NCBI RefSeq assembly: GCF_008327685.1
Contig: NZ_BDDE01000012.1
Coordinates: 186,001-250,000 of the forward strand
Direction: 5' to 3'
DNA length: 64,000 nucleotides
From: Actinomadura sp. K4S16
GTDB lineage: Bacteria; Actinomycetota; Actinomycetes; Streptosporangiales; Streptosporangiaceae
Shown here: positions 1 through 8,446 of the stretch, piece after piece
How positions within the stretch are numbered: position 1 is the first letter of the stretch
Layout of the letters: each line of letters begins with the position of its first letter
Position numbers and translations under genes: made by a program
The notes under the pieces: generated by a model
Database searches by the model: none
The model's input: only the letters and a program-made list of their open reading frames with translations
What the model was told of the DNA's origin: nothing

Positions 1-705
1 CCCGTTCGGGGACCCGGCGAGCGTGTCGCGCGCGTTGATCCGCCTGGCCTCGGCGTTCATGTCGGCGAGGGTCCTGCGCATCCCGCCGGCGGCCTCCGAC
101 AGCGTGACCGCCGCGTCGTTGGCGGACATCATCAGCAGCGCGTGGAACAGGTCGGAGACCTTGTACTGCATCTTCGGCGTCAGGCCGACCTTGGTGCCCT
201 CGGTGTCGCACGCCTTCTGGGACGGCCGGACGAGCCGGTTCGGGTCCAGTTCGGGGACCAGCGTCAGCGCGGTGAGGGTCTTGAGGGTGCTGGCGGGCAG
301 GTAGTGCCCGTGCGGGTCCTTGGCGGCGAGGACCTGGCCGGTGTCGGCGTCCGCGATCAGGTACGAGGCCGCCTTGATCTTCGGCGGGGCGGGGACGCCC
401 GGTGCCGTGTTCGCGATGATCCCCCGGCTCGCGAGCCGGGGCCCGCCGACCGTCTCGCCGGCCGGCGCCGCGGTTGGGGCCGCGGCCGGCGGTCCCTCGG
501 CGGGCGTCCTCCCGGCGCGTACGCCGGCGGGGGCGGCCGCGAAGGCGGGGGCCGCCGCGAGCGAGGCGGCCGTGACCGGCACGGTGATGACCGTCAGGGC
601 GCGGCGGACGCCGGCCGGCCCTCGTCGCTGTCGTGACAAGCTCCCGACGCTCCTCAATCCCGTGGGAACGCGATCGCTCCCGGCGCGCAGGCGCCCAACG
701 CCCAT
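1..705 (-). CDS. D-alanyl-D-alanine carboxypeptidase (S11 family), C-terminus beyond left edge
   Basis: This is a secreted or membrane-bound penicillin-binding enzyme that trims the terminal D-Ala from peptidoglycan stem peptides. The reading frame runs 235 codons from an ATG at 705 and is still open at base 1. A basic start and a hydrophobic segment (around residues 38-60) form a signal or anchor, followed by a Pro/Ala-rich linker. The catalytic tetrad STLK sits near residue 140 and the SAN motif near residue 193; the KTG box would lie off the window. A GGGGGGAG ribosome site lies 2 bases before the start, which is close, so an internal start is possible. Assignment to S11 is firm; the exact start is not. 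Confidence 0.85.
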   Translation of the reverse strand, partial: MGVGRLRAGSDRVPTGLRSVGSLSRQRRGPAGVRRALTVITVPVTAASLAAAPAFAAAPAGVRAGRTPAEGPPAAAPTAAPAGETVGGPRLASRGIIANTAPGVPAPPKIKAASYLIADADTGQVLAAKDPHGHYLPASTLKTLTALTLVPELDPNRLVRPSQKACDTEGTKVGLTPKMQYKVSDLFHALLMMSANDAAVTLSEAAGGMRRTLADMNAEARRINARDTLAGSPNG

Positions 706-834
706 GACTCCCCCCGAAGACTAGGCGACCTATCCGGCGAAGAGGTACCCGATCACGAAACCGGCAAGCGAGGGACGGATGCGACCGACGCGACGGATGT
801 GACGCAAGTGACAGACAGGACGTACGACGCAGCC

Positions 835-879
835 GTCCCATAACGTTACGTATGGGACACCTTGGATCGGTTACGATCC
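835..879. promoter_or_regulatory. Two adjacent inverted repeats, operator candidates
   Basis: The first dyad has perfect 8-bp arms, GTCCCATA (835-842) and TATGGGAC (851-858), around an 8-bp spacer. Five bases further on, GGATCG (864-869) and CGATCC (874-879) form a second perfect dyad with a 4-base centre. Their size and position between divergent genes fit repressor or activator sites. No regulator gene is adjacent, so the binding protein is unknown. Confidence 0.45.
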
Positions 880-935
880 GTCATCGACAGGATTTTCAGA
901 CGGGCCGACGGTATTTTGGACGGGCTGACTAGTTC

Positions 936-961
936 GATCTAGTGGTGCGCACACCAAGATC
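936..961. promoter_or_regulatory. Nested inverted repeat
   Basis: TGGTG (943-947) and CACCA (952-956) surround CGCA, with an outer pair GATCT (936-940) and AGATC (957-961) offset by two bases. It could be a third protein-binding site in the same intergenic region. Confidence 0.3.
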
Positions 962-1176
962 GATGACCGAAAAGTAGGACCTCCGCCCGCCGGCGACCGT
1001 CCGCATGAGTCAATTGATCCGCAAAGGGCAGGACGCCCGGCAGGGGGCGGGCACGGACGCCATCATGGAACGAACACGTGACCTGGACCGGCGTTTGTCC
1101 AGGCTTAGGGACCCGCTGGCTGAATTGCGCCACGTGCCACGCAACGACCTGCAAGGATTGTGGACGGAGGTTGGCC

Positions 1177-2343
1177 GTGGCCATTGACTTCAACGCATCG
1201 CACGGGGCGACGCTGGGCGTCGAGTGGGAGATCCAACTCGTCGATGCGGAGACCAGGCACCTGCGGCAGGACGCACGCGAGGTGCTCGCCGCCCTGCCGT
1301 CGCTCAGCGAGGACGGCGACATCCCCCGCGTCCGGCACGAGCTGATGGAGTCCACGGTCGAGGTCGTGACCGGGATCAGCGGCACCGTGGGAGAGGCCAA
1401 GGCCGACCTCTCCGGCACCCTCGCCGCCCTGCGCGCCGCCGCGGCCGACCGCGGCCTCGCGCTGGCCTGCACGGGCACCCACCCGATCAGCGACTGGCGG
1501 GAGGCCGTGATGGCGCCCATGGGGCGCTACGCGAAGCTCGTCGAGGAGATGCAGTGGCTGGCCCGGCGCATCCAGACGTTCGGCGTTCACGTCCACGTCG
1601 GCATCTCCGACGGCGCCAAGGTCATCCCCATCGTCAACGCGCTCTCGTCCTACCTTCCGCACTTCCTCGCGCTCACCGCCTCCAGCCCGTTCTGGAGCGG
1701 CAGCGACACCGGCCTCGCGTCCTGCCGGGCGGTCGTGTTCGGCCAGATGCCCACGGCCGGGCCGCCCCACCTTCTAGACGACTGGGCGGCCTTCGAGGAT
1801 TACATGGACACGTTGATGCGTTCCGGAACGATAAGGAGCATCAAAGAGGTCTGGTGGGACATCCGGCCGCATCCCGACTTCGGCACCGTCGAGATCAGGA
1901 TGTTCGACGGGATCCCCACGCTGCGTGAGGTGGGCATGGCCGCCGCTCTGTGCCAGAGCCTCGTCACGCTGTTCGAGCAGCAGCTGGACCGCGGGTACAC
2001 CCTGCCGCGGCCGGCCGCCTGGGTGGTGCGCGACAACAAGTGGCGCGCCACGAGGTACGGGCTCGACGCGATCGTCATCACCGACGACACTGGGAACACC
2101 GCTCCGCTCCGCGACGACCTCTACGAGCTGATCAGGGAGCTGGAGCCGGTCGCCGACCGGCTCGGCTGCGCCGAGGAGCTCAAGGTCGCCGGCGAGGTGC
2201 TGGAGTACGGGGCCCCGTACGAGCGCCAGCGCGCGATCCGCGCCGCCGGCGGGACCCTGGAGAACGTCGTCGACGCGGCGATCGCCGAGCTCGCGGAGGA
2301 CAGGTTCGTCACACTGGGGGAGGTCGCACATGCCGGAGCCTGA
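1177..2343 (+). CDS. Carboxylate-amine ligase, glutamate-cysteine ligase family 2 (YbdK-like)
   Basis: GCS2-family enzymes join an amino group to the gamma-carboxyl of glutamate or a similar acid using ATP. The protein is 388 residues, a usual length for the family, and starts with AIDFNASHGATLGVEWEIQL, where the GVEWE segment is the family's N-terminal signature. Further matches are FGVHVHVG near residue 135 and the WWDIRPHPDFGTVEIR stretch near residue 225. I chose the GTG at 1177 because GGACGGAGG lies 6 bases upstream; the frame continues further 5' but with a cysteine-rich sequence unlike the family. The stop overlaps the next gene by 14 bases. The true substrate is not known for this subgroup, and an ergothioneine or glutathione role should not be assumed. 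Confidence 0.85.
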   Translation: MAIDFNASHGATLGVEWEIQLVDAETRHLRQDAREVLAALPSLSEDGDIPRVRHELMESTVEVVTGISGTVGEAKADLSGTLAALRAAAADRGLALACTGTHPISDWREAVMAPMGRYAKLVEEMQWLARRIQTFGVHVHVGISDGAKVIPIVNALSSYLPHFLALTASSPFWSGSDTGLASCRAVVFGQMPTAGPPHLLDDWAAFEDYMDTLMRSGTIRSIKEVWWDIRPHPDFGTVEIRMFDGIPTLREVGMAAALCQSLVTLFEQQLDRGYTLPRPAAWVVRDNKWRATRYGLDAIVITDDTGNTAPLRDDLYELIRELEPVADRLGCAEELKVAGEVLEYGAPYERQRAIRAAGGTLENVVDAAIAELAEDRFVTLGEVAHAGA

Positions 2344-4120
2344 GGGACCGGACCGCACCGGGGACCCCGCGCGCACCGACCCCGCGACCGCACCCGCCGC
2401 GCACGACGCCGCGACTTCCAAGCACGCCGCGGCTTCGAAGCACGAAACGCCCTCGAAGAACGACCTGTCCTCGACGGACGACACTTCGAAGGACGACGCG
2501 GTTTCAGAGAACGACACGGCCGCGAAGAACGACACGGCCGCGAAGAACGACACGGCCGCTGAGCAGGACACGGTTTCCAAGAACATCACCCGGCGGGCGC
2601 CGTTCGGCTCCGCCGTCGCGCAGGGGGCGCACATGACACATCCGGGACCCGGGGTGATGCCCGGCCTTGAACCACCCACCGCCCCGGGGCCGGACGGTCC
2701 CGAGGGCCGTGCGGACCTGGGCGCCGCCTCCGGCGCCGCCGGCGCGAACGGGCTGGCGCCCGGCGTGCCCGAGGCTCTCGGCTCCGAGGGAGCCGTGCGG
2801 CGGCAGGACGCCTCCGCCGCGGCGGCCGGCGCCCACGCGGCGACCGGCGTCCCCGCGGTGGCCGGCGTCCCGGCGGTGCTCGGCGGGGCCGTGCTGCAAC
2901 CGCAGCTCGACGCGTTCCTCGCCGCGCACGAGGCGGAGCTGATCGCGTTCCGCCGCGACCTGCACATGCACCCCGAGCTCGGCTACTCCGAGCACCGCAC
3001 GACCCGCAGGCTCGCCGAGCGGCTCCGCGCGGCCGGGCTGGAGCCGGTGATCCTGCCTAAGGGCACCGGGCTGTTCTGCGACATCGGCCCCGCCGACGGC
3101 ACGACCGTGGCGCTGCGGGCCGACATCGACGCGCTCCCGCTCCAGGACGAGAAGGAGGGCGTCGCCTACCGGTCGACCGTCCCCGGCGTCGCACACGCGT
3201 GCGGGCACGACGTGCACACCGCGATGGTGCTGGGCGCGGGCCTGTTCCTGGCCCAGCAGGCGGAGGCGGGGCTGCTGCCCGGCCGGGTCCGGCTGCTGTT
3301 CCAGCCCGCCGAGGAGACGCCGGGCGGCGCGCTCGACGTGATGGCCGCGGGCGGTATCGCGGGCGTCGACCGCGCGTTCGCGCTGCACTGCGACCCCCGC
3401 ATCGAGGTCGGCCAGCTCGGCCTGCGCACCGGTCCGATCACCGCCGCCTGCGACAAGGTCTACGTGAAGGTCACCGGGCCCGGCGGGCACACCGCCCGGC
3501 CGCACCTGACCGCCGACCTGGTCTACGCGCTCGCCAAGATCGTGACCGAGCTGCCGTCCGCGCTGTCGCGGCGCGTCGACCCGCGCTCCAGCCTGTCGCT
3601 GGTGTGGGGGCGCGTGTCGGCCGGCTCCGTCGCCAACGCCATCCCCGACGACGGGATCGCCGAGGGCACCGTCCGCTGCCTGGACGACGAGGCGTGGCAC
3701 CGGGCCCCGGAGATGATGAAGGCGCTGCTCCAGTCGGTCGCAGCCGCCTACGACGTGGAGGCGTCGCTGGAGTACGTCCGGGGCGTCCCGCCGACCGTGA
3801 ACGAGGCGGCCAGCGTGCAGATGTTCCGCGACGCCGCCGCCCAGGTCATGGACGAGGACGGCGTCGTGCCGACCCCGCAGAGCCTCGGCGGCGAGGACTT
3901 CGGCTGGTACCTGGAGTCGATCCCGGGCGCCCTCGCCCGGCTCGGCGTCCGCACCCCGGGCTCGCCCGGCGAGTACGACCTGCACCGCGGCGACTTCGAC
4001 GTCGACGAGCGGTGCATCGCCGTCGGCATGAAGGTCCTGAGCGCCACCGCGCTGACCGCGCTGTGGGACGGCGGACGTCCCGGCGACGCCGAGTCGATCG
4101 AGGGGGCCGCGCTGGCCTAG
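2330..4120 (+). CDS. M20-family amidohydrolase (AmiA/HipO type) with long low-complexity N-terminus
   Basis: M20 amidohydrolases cleave N-acyl or N-carbamoyl amino acid bonds with a di-metal centre. The catalytic part begins only near residue 190 (QLDAFLAAHEAELIAFRRDL) and shows HMHPELGY, the metal-binding ACGHDVHTAM, QPAEE and the C-terminal GGEDFGWY. Before it lie about 190 residues that are Ala/Pro/Gly-rich or charged, including a three-fold NDTAAK-type repeat. The ATG at 2330 has GGGGGAGG 6 bases upstream and overlaps the ligase stop, which supports translational coupling. ATG 2633 is a possible shorter start but lacks an equally good site. The adjacent ligase could make an amide this enzyme breaks or edits; that link is inference. 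Mycobacterial relatives are amiA1/amiB1. Confidence 0.85.
   Translation: MPEPEGPDRTGDPARTDPATAPAAHDAATSKHAAASKHETPSKNDLSSTDDTSKDDAVSENDTAAKNDTAAKNDTAAEQDTVSKNITRRAPFGSAVAQGAHMTHPGPGVMPGLEPPTAPGPDGPEGRADLGAASGAAGANGLAPGVPEALGSEGAVRRQDASAAAAGAHAATGVPAVAGVPAVLGGAVLQPQLDAFLAAHEAELIAFRRDLHMHPELGYSEHRTTRRLAERLRAAGLEPVILPKGTGLFCDIGPADGTTVALRADIDALPLQDEKEGVAYRSTVPGVAHACGHDVHTAMVLGAGLFLAQQAEAGLLPGRVRLLFQPAEETPGGALDVMAAGGIAGVDRAFALHCDPRIEVGQLGLRTGPITAACDKVYVKVTGPGGHTARPHLTADLVYALAKIVTELPSALSRRVDPRSSLSLVWGRVSAGSVANAIPDDGIAEGTVRCLDDEAWHRAPEMMKALLQSVAAAYDVEASLEYVRGVPPTVNEAASVQMFRDAAAQVMDEDGVVPTPQSLGGEDFGWYLESIPGALARLGVRTPGSPGEYDLHRGDFDVDERCIAVGMKVLSATALTALWDGGRPGDAESIEGAALA
2510..2563 (+). repeat. Three tandem 18-bp repeats in the M20 gene
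   Basis: Three copies of AACGACACGGCCGCGAAG run head to tail (2510-2527, 2528-2545, 2546-2563; the last ends CTGAG). They encode NDTAAK, NDTAAK and NDTAAE inside the disordered N-terminal extension, so gain or loss of units keeps the frame. Confidence 0.9.
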
Positions 4121-4216
4121 CCCCCGCCGGTCGGGCTGCGGTCATCACCGTGGGTGATCAAGCGGCTCGCCCCTTCCGATCTCCGGGTACCCCGCGCACG
4201 AGGGCTCCGCGTGCCG

Positions 4217-4243
4217 GTCAGCGCCGCCCATGGGCGCGCTGAC
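4217..4243. promoter_or_regulatory. Inverted repeat upstream of the nucleoside uptake operon
   Basis: GTCAGCGC (4217-4224) and GCGCTGAC (4236-4243) flank the palindrome GCCCATGGGC (4226-4235), giving an almost continuous 27-bp dyad. It lies between the M20 stop and the operon start. It may be a terminator-like hairpin for the M20 gene or an operator for the operon; there is no T-run after it. Confidence 0.4.
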
Positions 4244-4391
4244 CTGTGGCGATATGCCTACGCATTGGTAACGGACCTGTTGCGAAACCGTGCAAGCGGG
4301 AAGTTTGCGGTCAATCGCGAGGTAGCGTCCGATCGATTTCGGTGACCGGACCGGGTCACCAGACCGTGGGTGGGACGGAAGGAGCGCTACC

Positions 4392-5450
4392 TTGCGCCGT
4401 GGACTGAAGATGACGCTCGTCACCGTGACGGGTGCGGCCCTGACGCTCAGCGCTTCCGCGTGCGGTGGCAAGAAGGCCGAGAGCAGCGGCGGGGACGAGG
4501 GCGGCAAGAAGACCCTCAAGATCGGCCTGGCCTTCGACATCGGCGGCCGGGGTGACCAGTCCTTCAACGACTCGGCCGCCGCGGGCCTCGACAAGGCCAA
4601 GAAGGACCTGGACGTCAAGACCGAGGAGATCTCCGCCAAGCCGGACGAGCCGGACTCCGACAAGGAGTCGCGCCTGCGCCTGCTGGCCAACAAGGGCTAC
4701 AACCCGGTGATCGGCGTCGGCTTCGCCTACACGGCCTCGATCAACAAGGTCGCCAAGGACTTCCCGAACACCAAGTTCCTCGTCGTCGACGCCGACCAGT
4801 GCAAGGTCGAGGGCGCCAACGTCAGCGGCGCCTGCTTCTCCGAGGAGCAGGGGTCCTACCTGGTCGGCGCCGCGGCCGCGCTGAAGTCCAAGACCGGCAC
4901 GATCGGGTTCATCGGCGGCGTCAACGTCCCGCTGATCAACAAGTTCTTCGCCGGGTACCAGGCGGGTGCGAAGAAGGCCAAGCCGGGCATCAAGGTGCTG
5001 CCGGCCAAGTACCTCACGCAGCCCCCGAACTTCAACGGCTTCAAGGACGCCGGTCTCGGCAACGAGGCGGCCAAGGGTCAGCTCGACCAGAACGCCGACG
5101 TGATCTACCACGCGGCGGGCGGCGCGGGCATCGGCGTCATCAAGACCGTCGGCGCGGCCAAGAAGTGGGCGATCGGGGTCGACTCCGACCAGTACAACCA
5201 GCCCGCGGTCGCCGGGGTGAAGGACCAGATCCTCACCTCCATGGAGAAGCACGTGGACGTCGCGGTGTACGACTTCGTCGAGAGCGTCGCCAAGGGCACG
5301 TTCAAGGCCGGCACCACGCAGTACAACCTCAGCAACGACGGCATCGGCTACGCCACCTCCGGGGGCCACGTCGACGACATCAAGGCCAAGCTGGACGAGC
5401 TGAAGGCCGACATCATCAGCGGCAAGATCACGGTTCCGACCAAGGCCTGA
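4392..5450 (+). CDS. BMP-family substrate-binding lipoprotein, probable nucleoside receptor
   Basis: This lipid-anchored protein captures nucleosides outside the membrane for the ABC transporter encoded just downstream. The 352-residue product starts with a basic segment, a hydrophobic core and a lipobox ending ASAC, so Cys24 would be lipidated. The mature protein begins with a Gly/Lys-rich tether and then KIGLAFDIGGRGDQSFND, the hallmark opening of the BMP/PnrA fold. GVDSDQYNQ near residue 260 matches the purine-binding part of the family. The start is a TTG at 4392 with GGAAGGAG 7 bases upstream. A 168-base gap with a strong hairpin separates it from the ATPase gene, fitting higher expression of the receptor than of the membrane parts. 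Confidence 0.9.
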   Translation: MRRGLKMTLVTVTGAALTLSASACGGKKAESSGGDEGGKKTLKIGLAFDIGGRGDQSFNDSAAAGLDKAKKDLDVKTEEISAKPDEPDSDKESRLRLLANKGYNPVIGVGFAYTASINKVAKDFPNTKFLVVDADQCKVEGANVSGACFSEEQGSYLVGAAAALKSKTGTIGFIGGVNVPLINKFFAGYQAGAKKAKPGIKVLPAKYLTQPPNFNGFKDAGLGNEAAKGQLDQNADVIYHAAGGAGIGVIKTVGAAKKWAIGVDSDQYNQPAVAGVKDQILTSMEKHVDVAVYDFVESVAKGTFKAGTTQYNLSNDGIGYATSGGHVDDIKAKLDELKADIISGKITVPTKA

Positions 5451-5523
5451 CGCCGAGGCCCGGGCACGGGGGGATCCCTCCCGTACGGCGACGTGCCGGA
5501 CCGGCCTCGTCCGGCCGGAACCG

Positions 5524-5561
5524 CGCACCGGGCGCCACCTCCACGGGTGGCGCCCGGTGCG
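5524..5561 (+). terminator. Perfect 16-bp stem-loop after the receptor gene
   Basis: Bases 5524-5539 pair perfectly with 5546-5561 around the 6-base loop TCCACG. There is no T-run. In operons where a binding protein precedes its transporter, such hairpins protect the 5' transcript from decay or cause partial termination; that role here is inferred from position. Confidence 0.7.
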
Positions 5562-5618
5562 GCGGCACGTCCCCCGGTCCACGTCTTCTTCACGTTCTAG
5601 GCAGGAGGAGGGGCACTC

Positions 5619-7157
5619 GTGCCTGACCAGGTGCCGGCCGTGCGGCTGACATCGATCACCAAGCGGTTCCCCGGAGTGGTGGCCAACCGCGACATCAACC
5701 TCACCATCGAGCGCGGCGAGGTGCACGCGCTCTGCGGTGAGAACGGCGCCGGCAAGTCCACGCTGATGAAGATCCTCTACGGGATGCAGCGGCCGGACGA
5801 GGGCACCGTCGAGGTCGACGGCGAGCAGGTCTCCTTCCGGACGCCGGCGGACGCGATCGCCCGCGGCGTCGGCATGGTGCACCAGCACTTCAAGCTGGCC
5901 GACAACCTCACCGTCCTCGAGAACGTGATCCTCGGCGCCGAGCCCCGCGCCAAGGGCCGGCGGCGCGGCCGCATCGACTTCGCCGCCGCCCGCGCGAAGA
6001 TCAAGGAGATGTCGCAGGCGTACGGGCTGCGCGTCGACCCGGACGTGCTGGTCGAGACGCTCGGCGTCGGCGAACGGCAGCGCGTGGAGATCCTCAAGGT
6101 GCTCTACCGCGGCGCCCGCGTGCTCATCCTCGACGAGCCGACCGCGGTGCTCGTCCCGCACGAGGTCGAGGAGCTGTTCGGCAACCTGCGGGAGCTGCGC
6201 GCCGAGGGCCTGACCGTGCTGTTCATCTCCCACAAGCTGGACGAGGTGCTGACCGTCGCCGACTCGATCTCGGTGATCCGGCGCGGCACGACGGTCGCGA
6301 CCAGGCTCGACCCGCGGGAGGTGACGTCCCGGCGGCTGGCCGAGCTGATGGTCGGGTCCGAGCTGCCCACCCCCGAGCTGCGCGAGTCGACCGTCACCGA
6401 GGACGTCCAGCTTGACGTCGCCGGGCTCACCGTCCTGACCCCCGAGGGTCGTCCCGTCGTGGACGACGTGTCGCTGCGCATCCGCCGCGGCGAGATCGTC
6501 GGGCTGGCCGGCGTCGAGGGCAACGGGCAGACCGAGCTCATCGAGGCGATCATGGGGATCCGGGGCGCCGACGCCGGGACCATCGGCTACGGCGGCGACG
6601 ACATCACCCACTGGGCGACGCGGCGGCGCCGCGAGGCGGGCATCGCCTACATCCCCGAGGACCGGCACCGGCACGGGCTCATCCTGGAGGGGACGCTCTG
6701 GGAGAACCGCATGCTGGGCCACCAGACCCAGCGCCCGAACGTGCGCGGCCCGTGGGTCGACCGGCGCGGCGCACGCCGCGACACCACCCGGATCGTCCAG
6801 GCCTACGACGTGCGGACGCCGGGGATCGACGTGCCCGCCGCCGCGCTCTCGGGCGGCAACCAGCAGAAGCTCATCGTCGGGCGGGAGATGTCCGGCGACC
6901 CGCACCTGCTCATCGCAGCGCATCCGACGCGTGGCATCGACGTCGGCGCCCAGGCCGCCATCTGGGAGCACCTGCGGCAGGCCCGCGCGGACGGGCTGGC
7001 CGTGCTGCTGATCAGCGCCGATCTTGAGGAACTCATCGGTATGTCCGACACCCTGCACGTGATCCTGCGGGGGCGGCTGGTCGCGGAGGTCGATCCGCGG
7101 ACCGTCACCCCCGAGGAGCTCGGCTCCGCCATGACCGGCGCGGGAGCGCCCGCATGA
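5619..7157 (+). CDS. ABC transporter ATPase, two fused nucleotide-binding domains (NupA/YufO type)
   Basis: The 512-residue protein powers nucleoside import. It contains two ABC domains in tandem, as in RbsA and MglA. The first has a full Walker A, GENGAGKST (residues 40-48), HQHF as Q-loop region, and LDEPTAVL around residue 170. The second has the degenerate P-loop GVEGNGQTEL, signature LSGGNQQK near residue 411 and the AAHPTRGIDVGA Walker B variant, so only one site is likely to be fully active, as in relatives. The GTG start follows GGAGGAGGGG. The stop overlaps the permease start in ATGA. Confidence 0.92.
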   Translation: MPDQVPAVRLTSITKRFPGVVANRDINLTIERGEVHALCGENGAGKSTLMKILYGMQRPDEGTVEVDGEQVSFRTPADAIARGVGMVHQHFKLADNLTVLENVILGAEPRAKGRRRGRIDFAAARAKIKEMSQAYGLRVDPDVLVETLGVGERQRVEILKVLYRGARVLILDEPTAVLVPHEVEELFGNLRELRAEGLTVLFISHKLDEVLTVADSISVIRRGTTVATRLDPREVTSRRLAELMVGSELPTPELRESTVTEDVQLDVAGLTVLTPEGRPVVDDVSLRIRRGEIVGLAGVEGNGQTELIEAIMGIRGADAGTIGYGGDDITHWATRRRREAGIAYIPEDRHRHGLILEGTLWENRMLGHQTQRPNVRGPWVDRRGARRDTTRIVQAYDVRTPGIDVPAAALSGGNQQKLIVGREMSGDPHLLIAAHPTRGIDVGAQAAIWEHLRQARADGLAVLLISADLEELIGMSDTLHVILRGRLVAEVDPRTVTPEELGSAMTGAGAPA

Positions 7158-8446
7158 GCGACGAGCGCAAGGACCTGGACCCGGCGGGCGAGGAGCCCGC
7201 CGGCGTTCCCGCGCCGCGGAAGGGCGACGCTCCCGAGCCCGGGCCGTCGGCCGCGAAGCCGTCCGGGCCGGTGGAGCCGGAGACGGTGCCGTCGTGGAAG
7301 GCGATGCTGCGCGGCCTCGGCCCGCGCGGCCTCGGTCTGAAGATCGGCGCGCCGGTGCTGGCACTGCTGATCTCCCTCGGCATCACGATGATCCTGCTGC
7401 GGATCACCGGCGCCGACCCGGTCAGCTCGATCCAGAGCATGGTCGACTACGGCACGACCGACAACTCGATCGTCGACATCATCAACCGCGCCGCCCGCTA
7501 CTACCTGTCAGCCGTGGCCGTGGCGATCGGGTTCCGGATGGCGCTGCTGAACATCGGCGTCGACGGCCAGTACCGGATGGCAGCGTTCCTCGCCGCCGCG
7601 CTCGGCGGCGCGGTGGCGCTTCCCGCGCCGTTCGGCCAGATGCTGACGATCATCGCGGCGATGGTGGTCGGCGGGCTGTGGGCGGCGATCGCGGGCGTGC
7701 TGAAGGTGACCCGCGGGGTCAGCGAGGTGCTGTCCACGATCATGCTGAACGCGATCGCGACCGGCCTGATCGCCTACCTGCTGAACGACAAGCGGCTCGC
7801 CGAGGCGCGGCCGGGCAGCAACAACGTCGCGACGGCGAAGATCCCCGAGTCGGGGCGGGTCGGCGGCCTGAACGGCTTCCTGTCCTCGATCGGCATCGAC
7901 CTGCCCGGCGACGTGTACGGGCTGCTTCCGCTGGCGATCCTGGTCGGCGTCGTGTTCTGGATCGTCATCAACCACACCAGGTTCGGGTTCGACCTGAAGG
8001 TGTCGGGGCTTTCGCCGTCGGCCGCGCAGGCCAGCGGCGTCAACGCCCGCCGCATGATCGTCTACACGATGGTCGCGTCCGGTGTGGTGGCGGGCCTGAT
8101 CGGCATGCCGGAGCTGCTAGGCGCGTCCTACGAGTACTCGCTGAACTTCCCGCCCGGCCTCGGTTTCACCGGCATCACGGTCGCGCTGCTCGGCCGCAAC
8201 CACCCGGCCGGCATCGCGCTCGCCGCGCTGCTGTTCGCGTTCCTCGACCAGACCTCCGACATCCTCCAGGAGGTCGACGTCCCGAAGGAGATCGTCGGGG
8301 TCATGCAGGGCGTGGTCGTGCTGACCGTCGTCATCGTGTACGAGCTCGTCCGGCGCTGGGAGATCCGGCTGCAGCAGCGGGCCGTCGCCGCCGAGCTGGC
8401 CACCGGCCACGACCTGGCCCGCGAGGCCGCTGGGAGTGCCTCATGA
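7154..8446 (+). CDS. ABC transporter permease (nucleoside type, NupP/YufP-like)
   Basis: This 430-residue integral membrane protein forms one half of the nucleoside channel. About 60 polar, Pro/Glu/Lys-rich residues precede the first hydrophobic segment (near residues 70-92); eight to ten further membrane segments follow. IGFRMALLNIGVDGQYRM and VSEVLSTIMLNAI match the BPD_transp_2 permeases that pair with BMP-family receptors. The ATG overlaps the ATPase stop by four bases and the stop overlaps the next permease in the same way, so the three are translationally coupled. Confidence 0.9.
   Translation: MSDERKDLDPAGEEPAGVPAPRKGDAPEPGPSAAKPSGPVEPETVPSWKAMLRGLGPRGLGLKIGAPVLALLISLGITMILLRITGADPVSSIQSMVDYGTTDNSIVDIINRAARYYLSAVAVAIGFRMALLNIGVDGQYRMAAFLAAALGGAVALPAPFGQMLTIIAAMVVGGLWAAIAGVLKVTRGVSEVLSTIMLNAIATGLIAYLLNDKRLAEARPGSNNVATAKIPESGRVGGLNGFLSSIGIDLPGDVYGLLPLAILVGVVFWIVINHTRFGFDLKVSGLSPSAAQASGVNARRMIVYTMVASGVVAGLIGMPELLGASYEYSLNFPPGLGFTGITVALLGRNHPAGIALAALLFAFLDQTSDILQEVDVPKEIVGVMQGVVVLTVVIVYELVRRWEIRLQQRAVAAELATGHDLAREAAGSAS

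Larger units (their letters stand above)
706..1176. other. Intergenic region with three inverted repeats
   Basis: These 471 bases separate the divergent carboxypeptidase and ligase genes. I see no convincing gene: the short frames here lack ribosome sites and family signatures. Bases 706-960 are less GC-rich than the flanks and carry three dyads (listed separately). The region probably holds both promoters, but no clear -35/-10 pair can be named. Confidence 0.5.

Noticed and set aside
1005..1187. 60-codon frame upstream of the carboxylate-amine ligase
   Set aside because: No ribosome site, no recognisable family, and it overlaps the ligase start in another frame.
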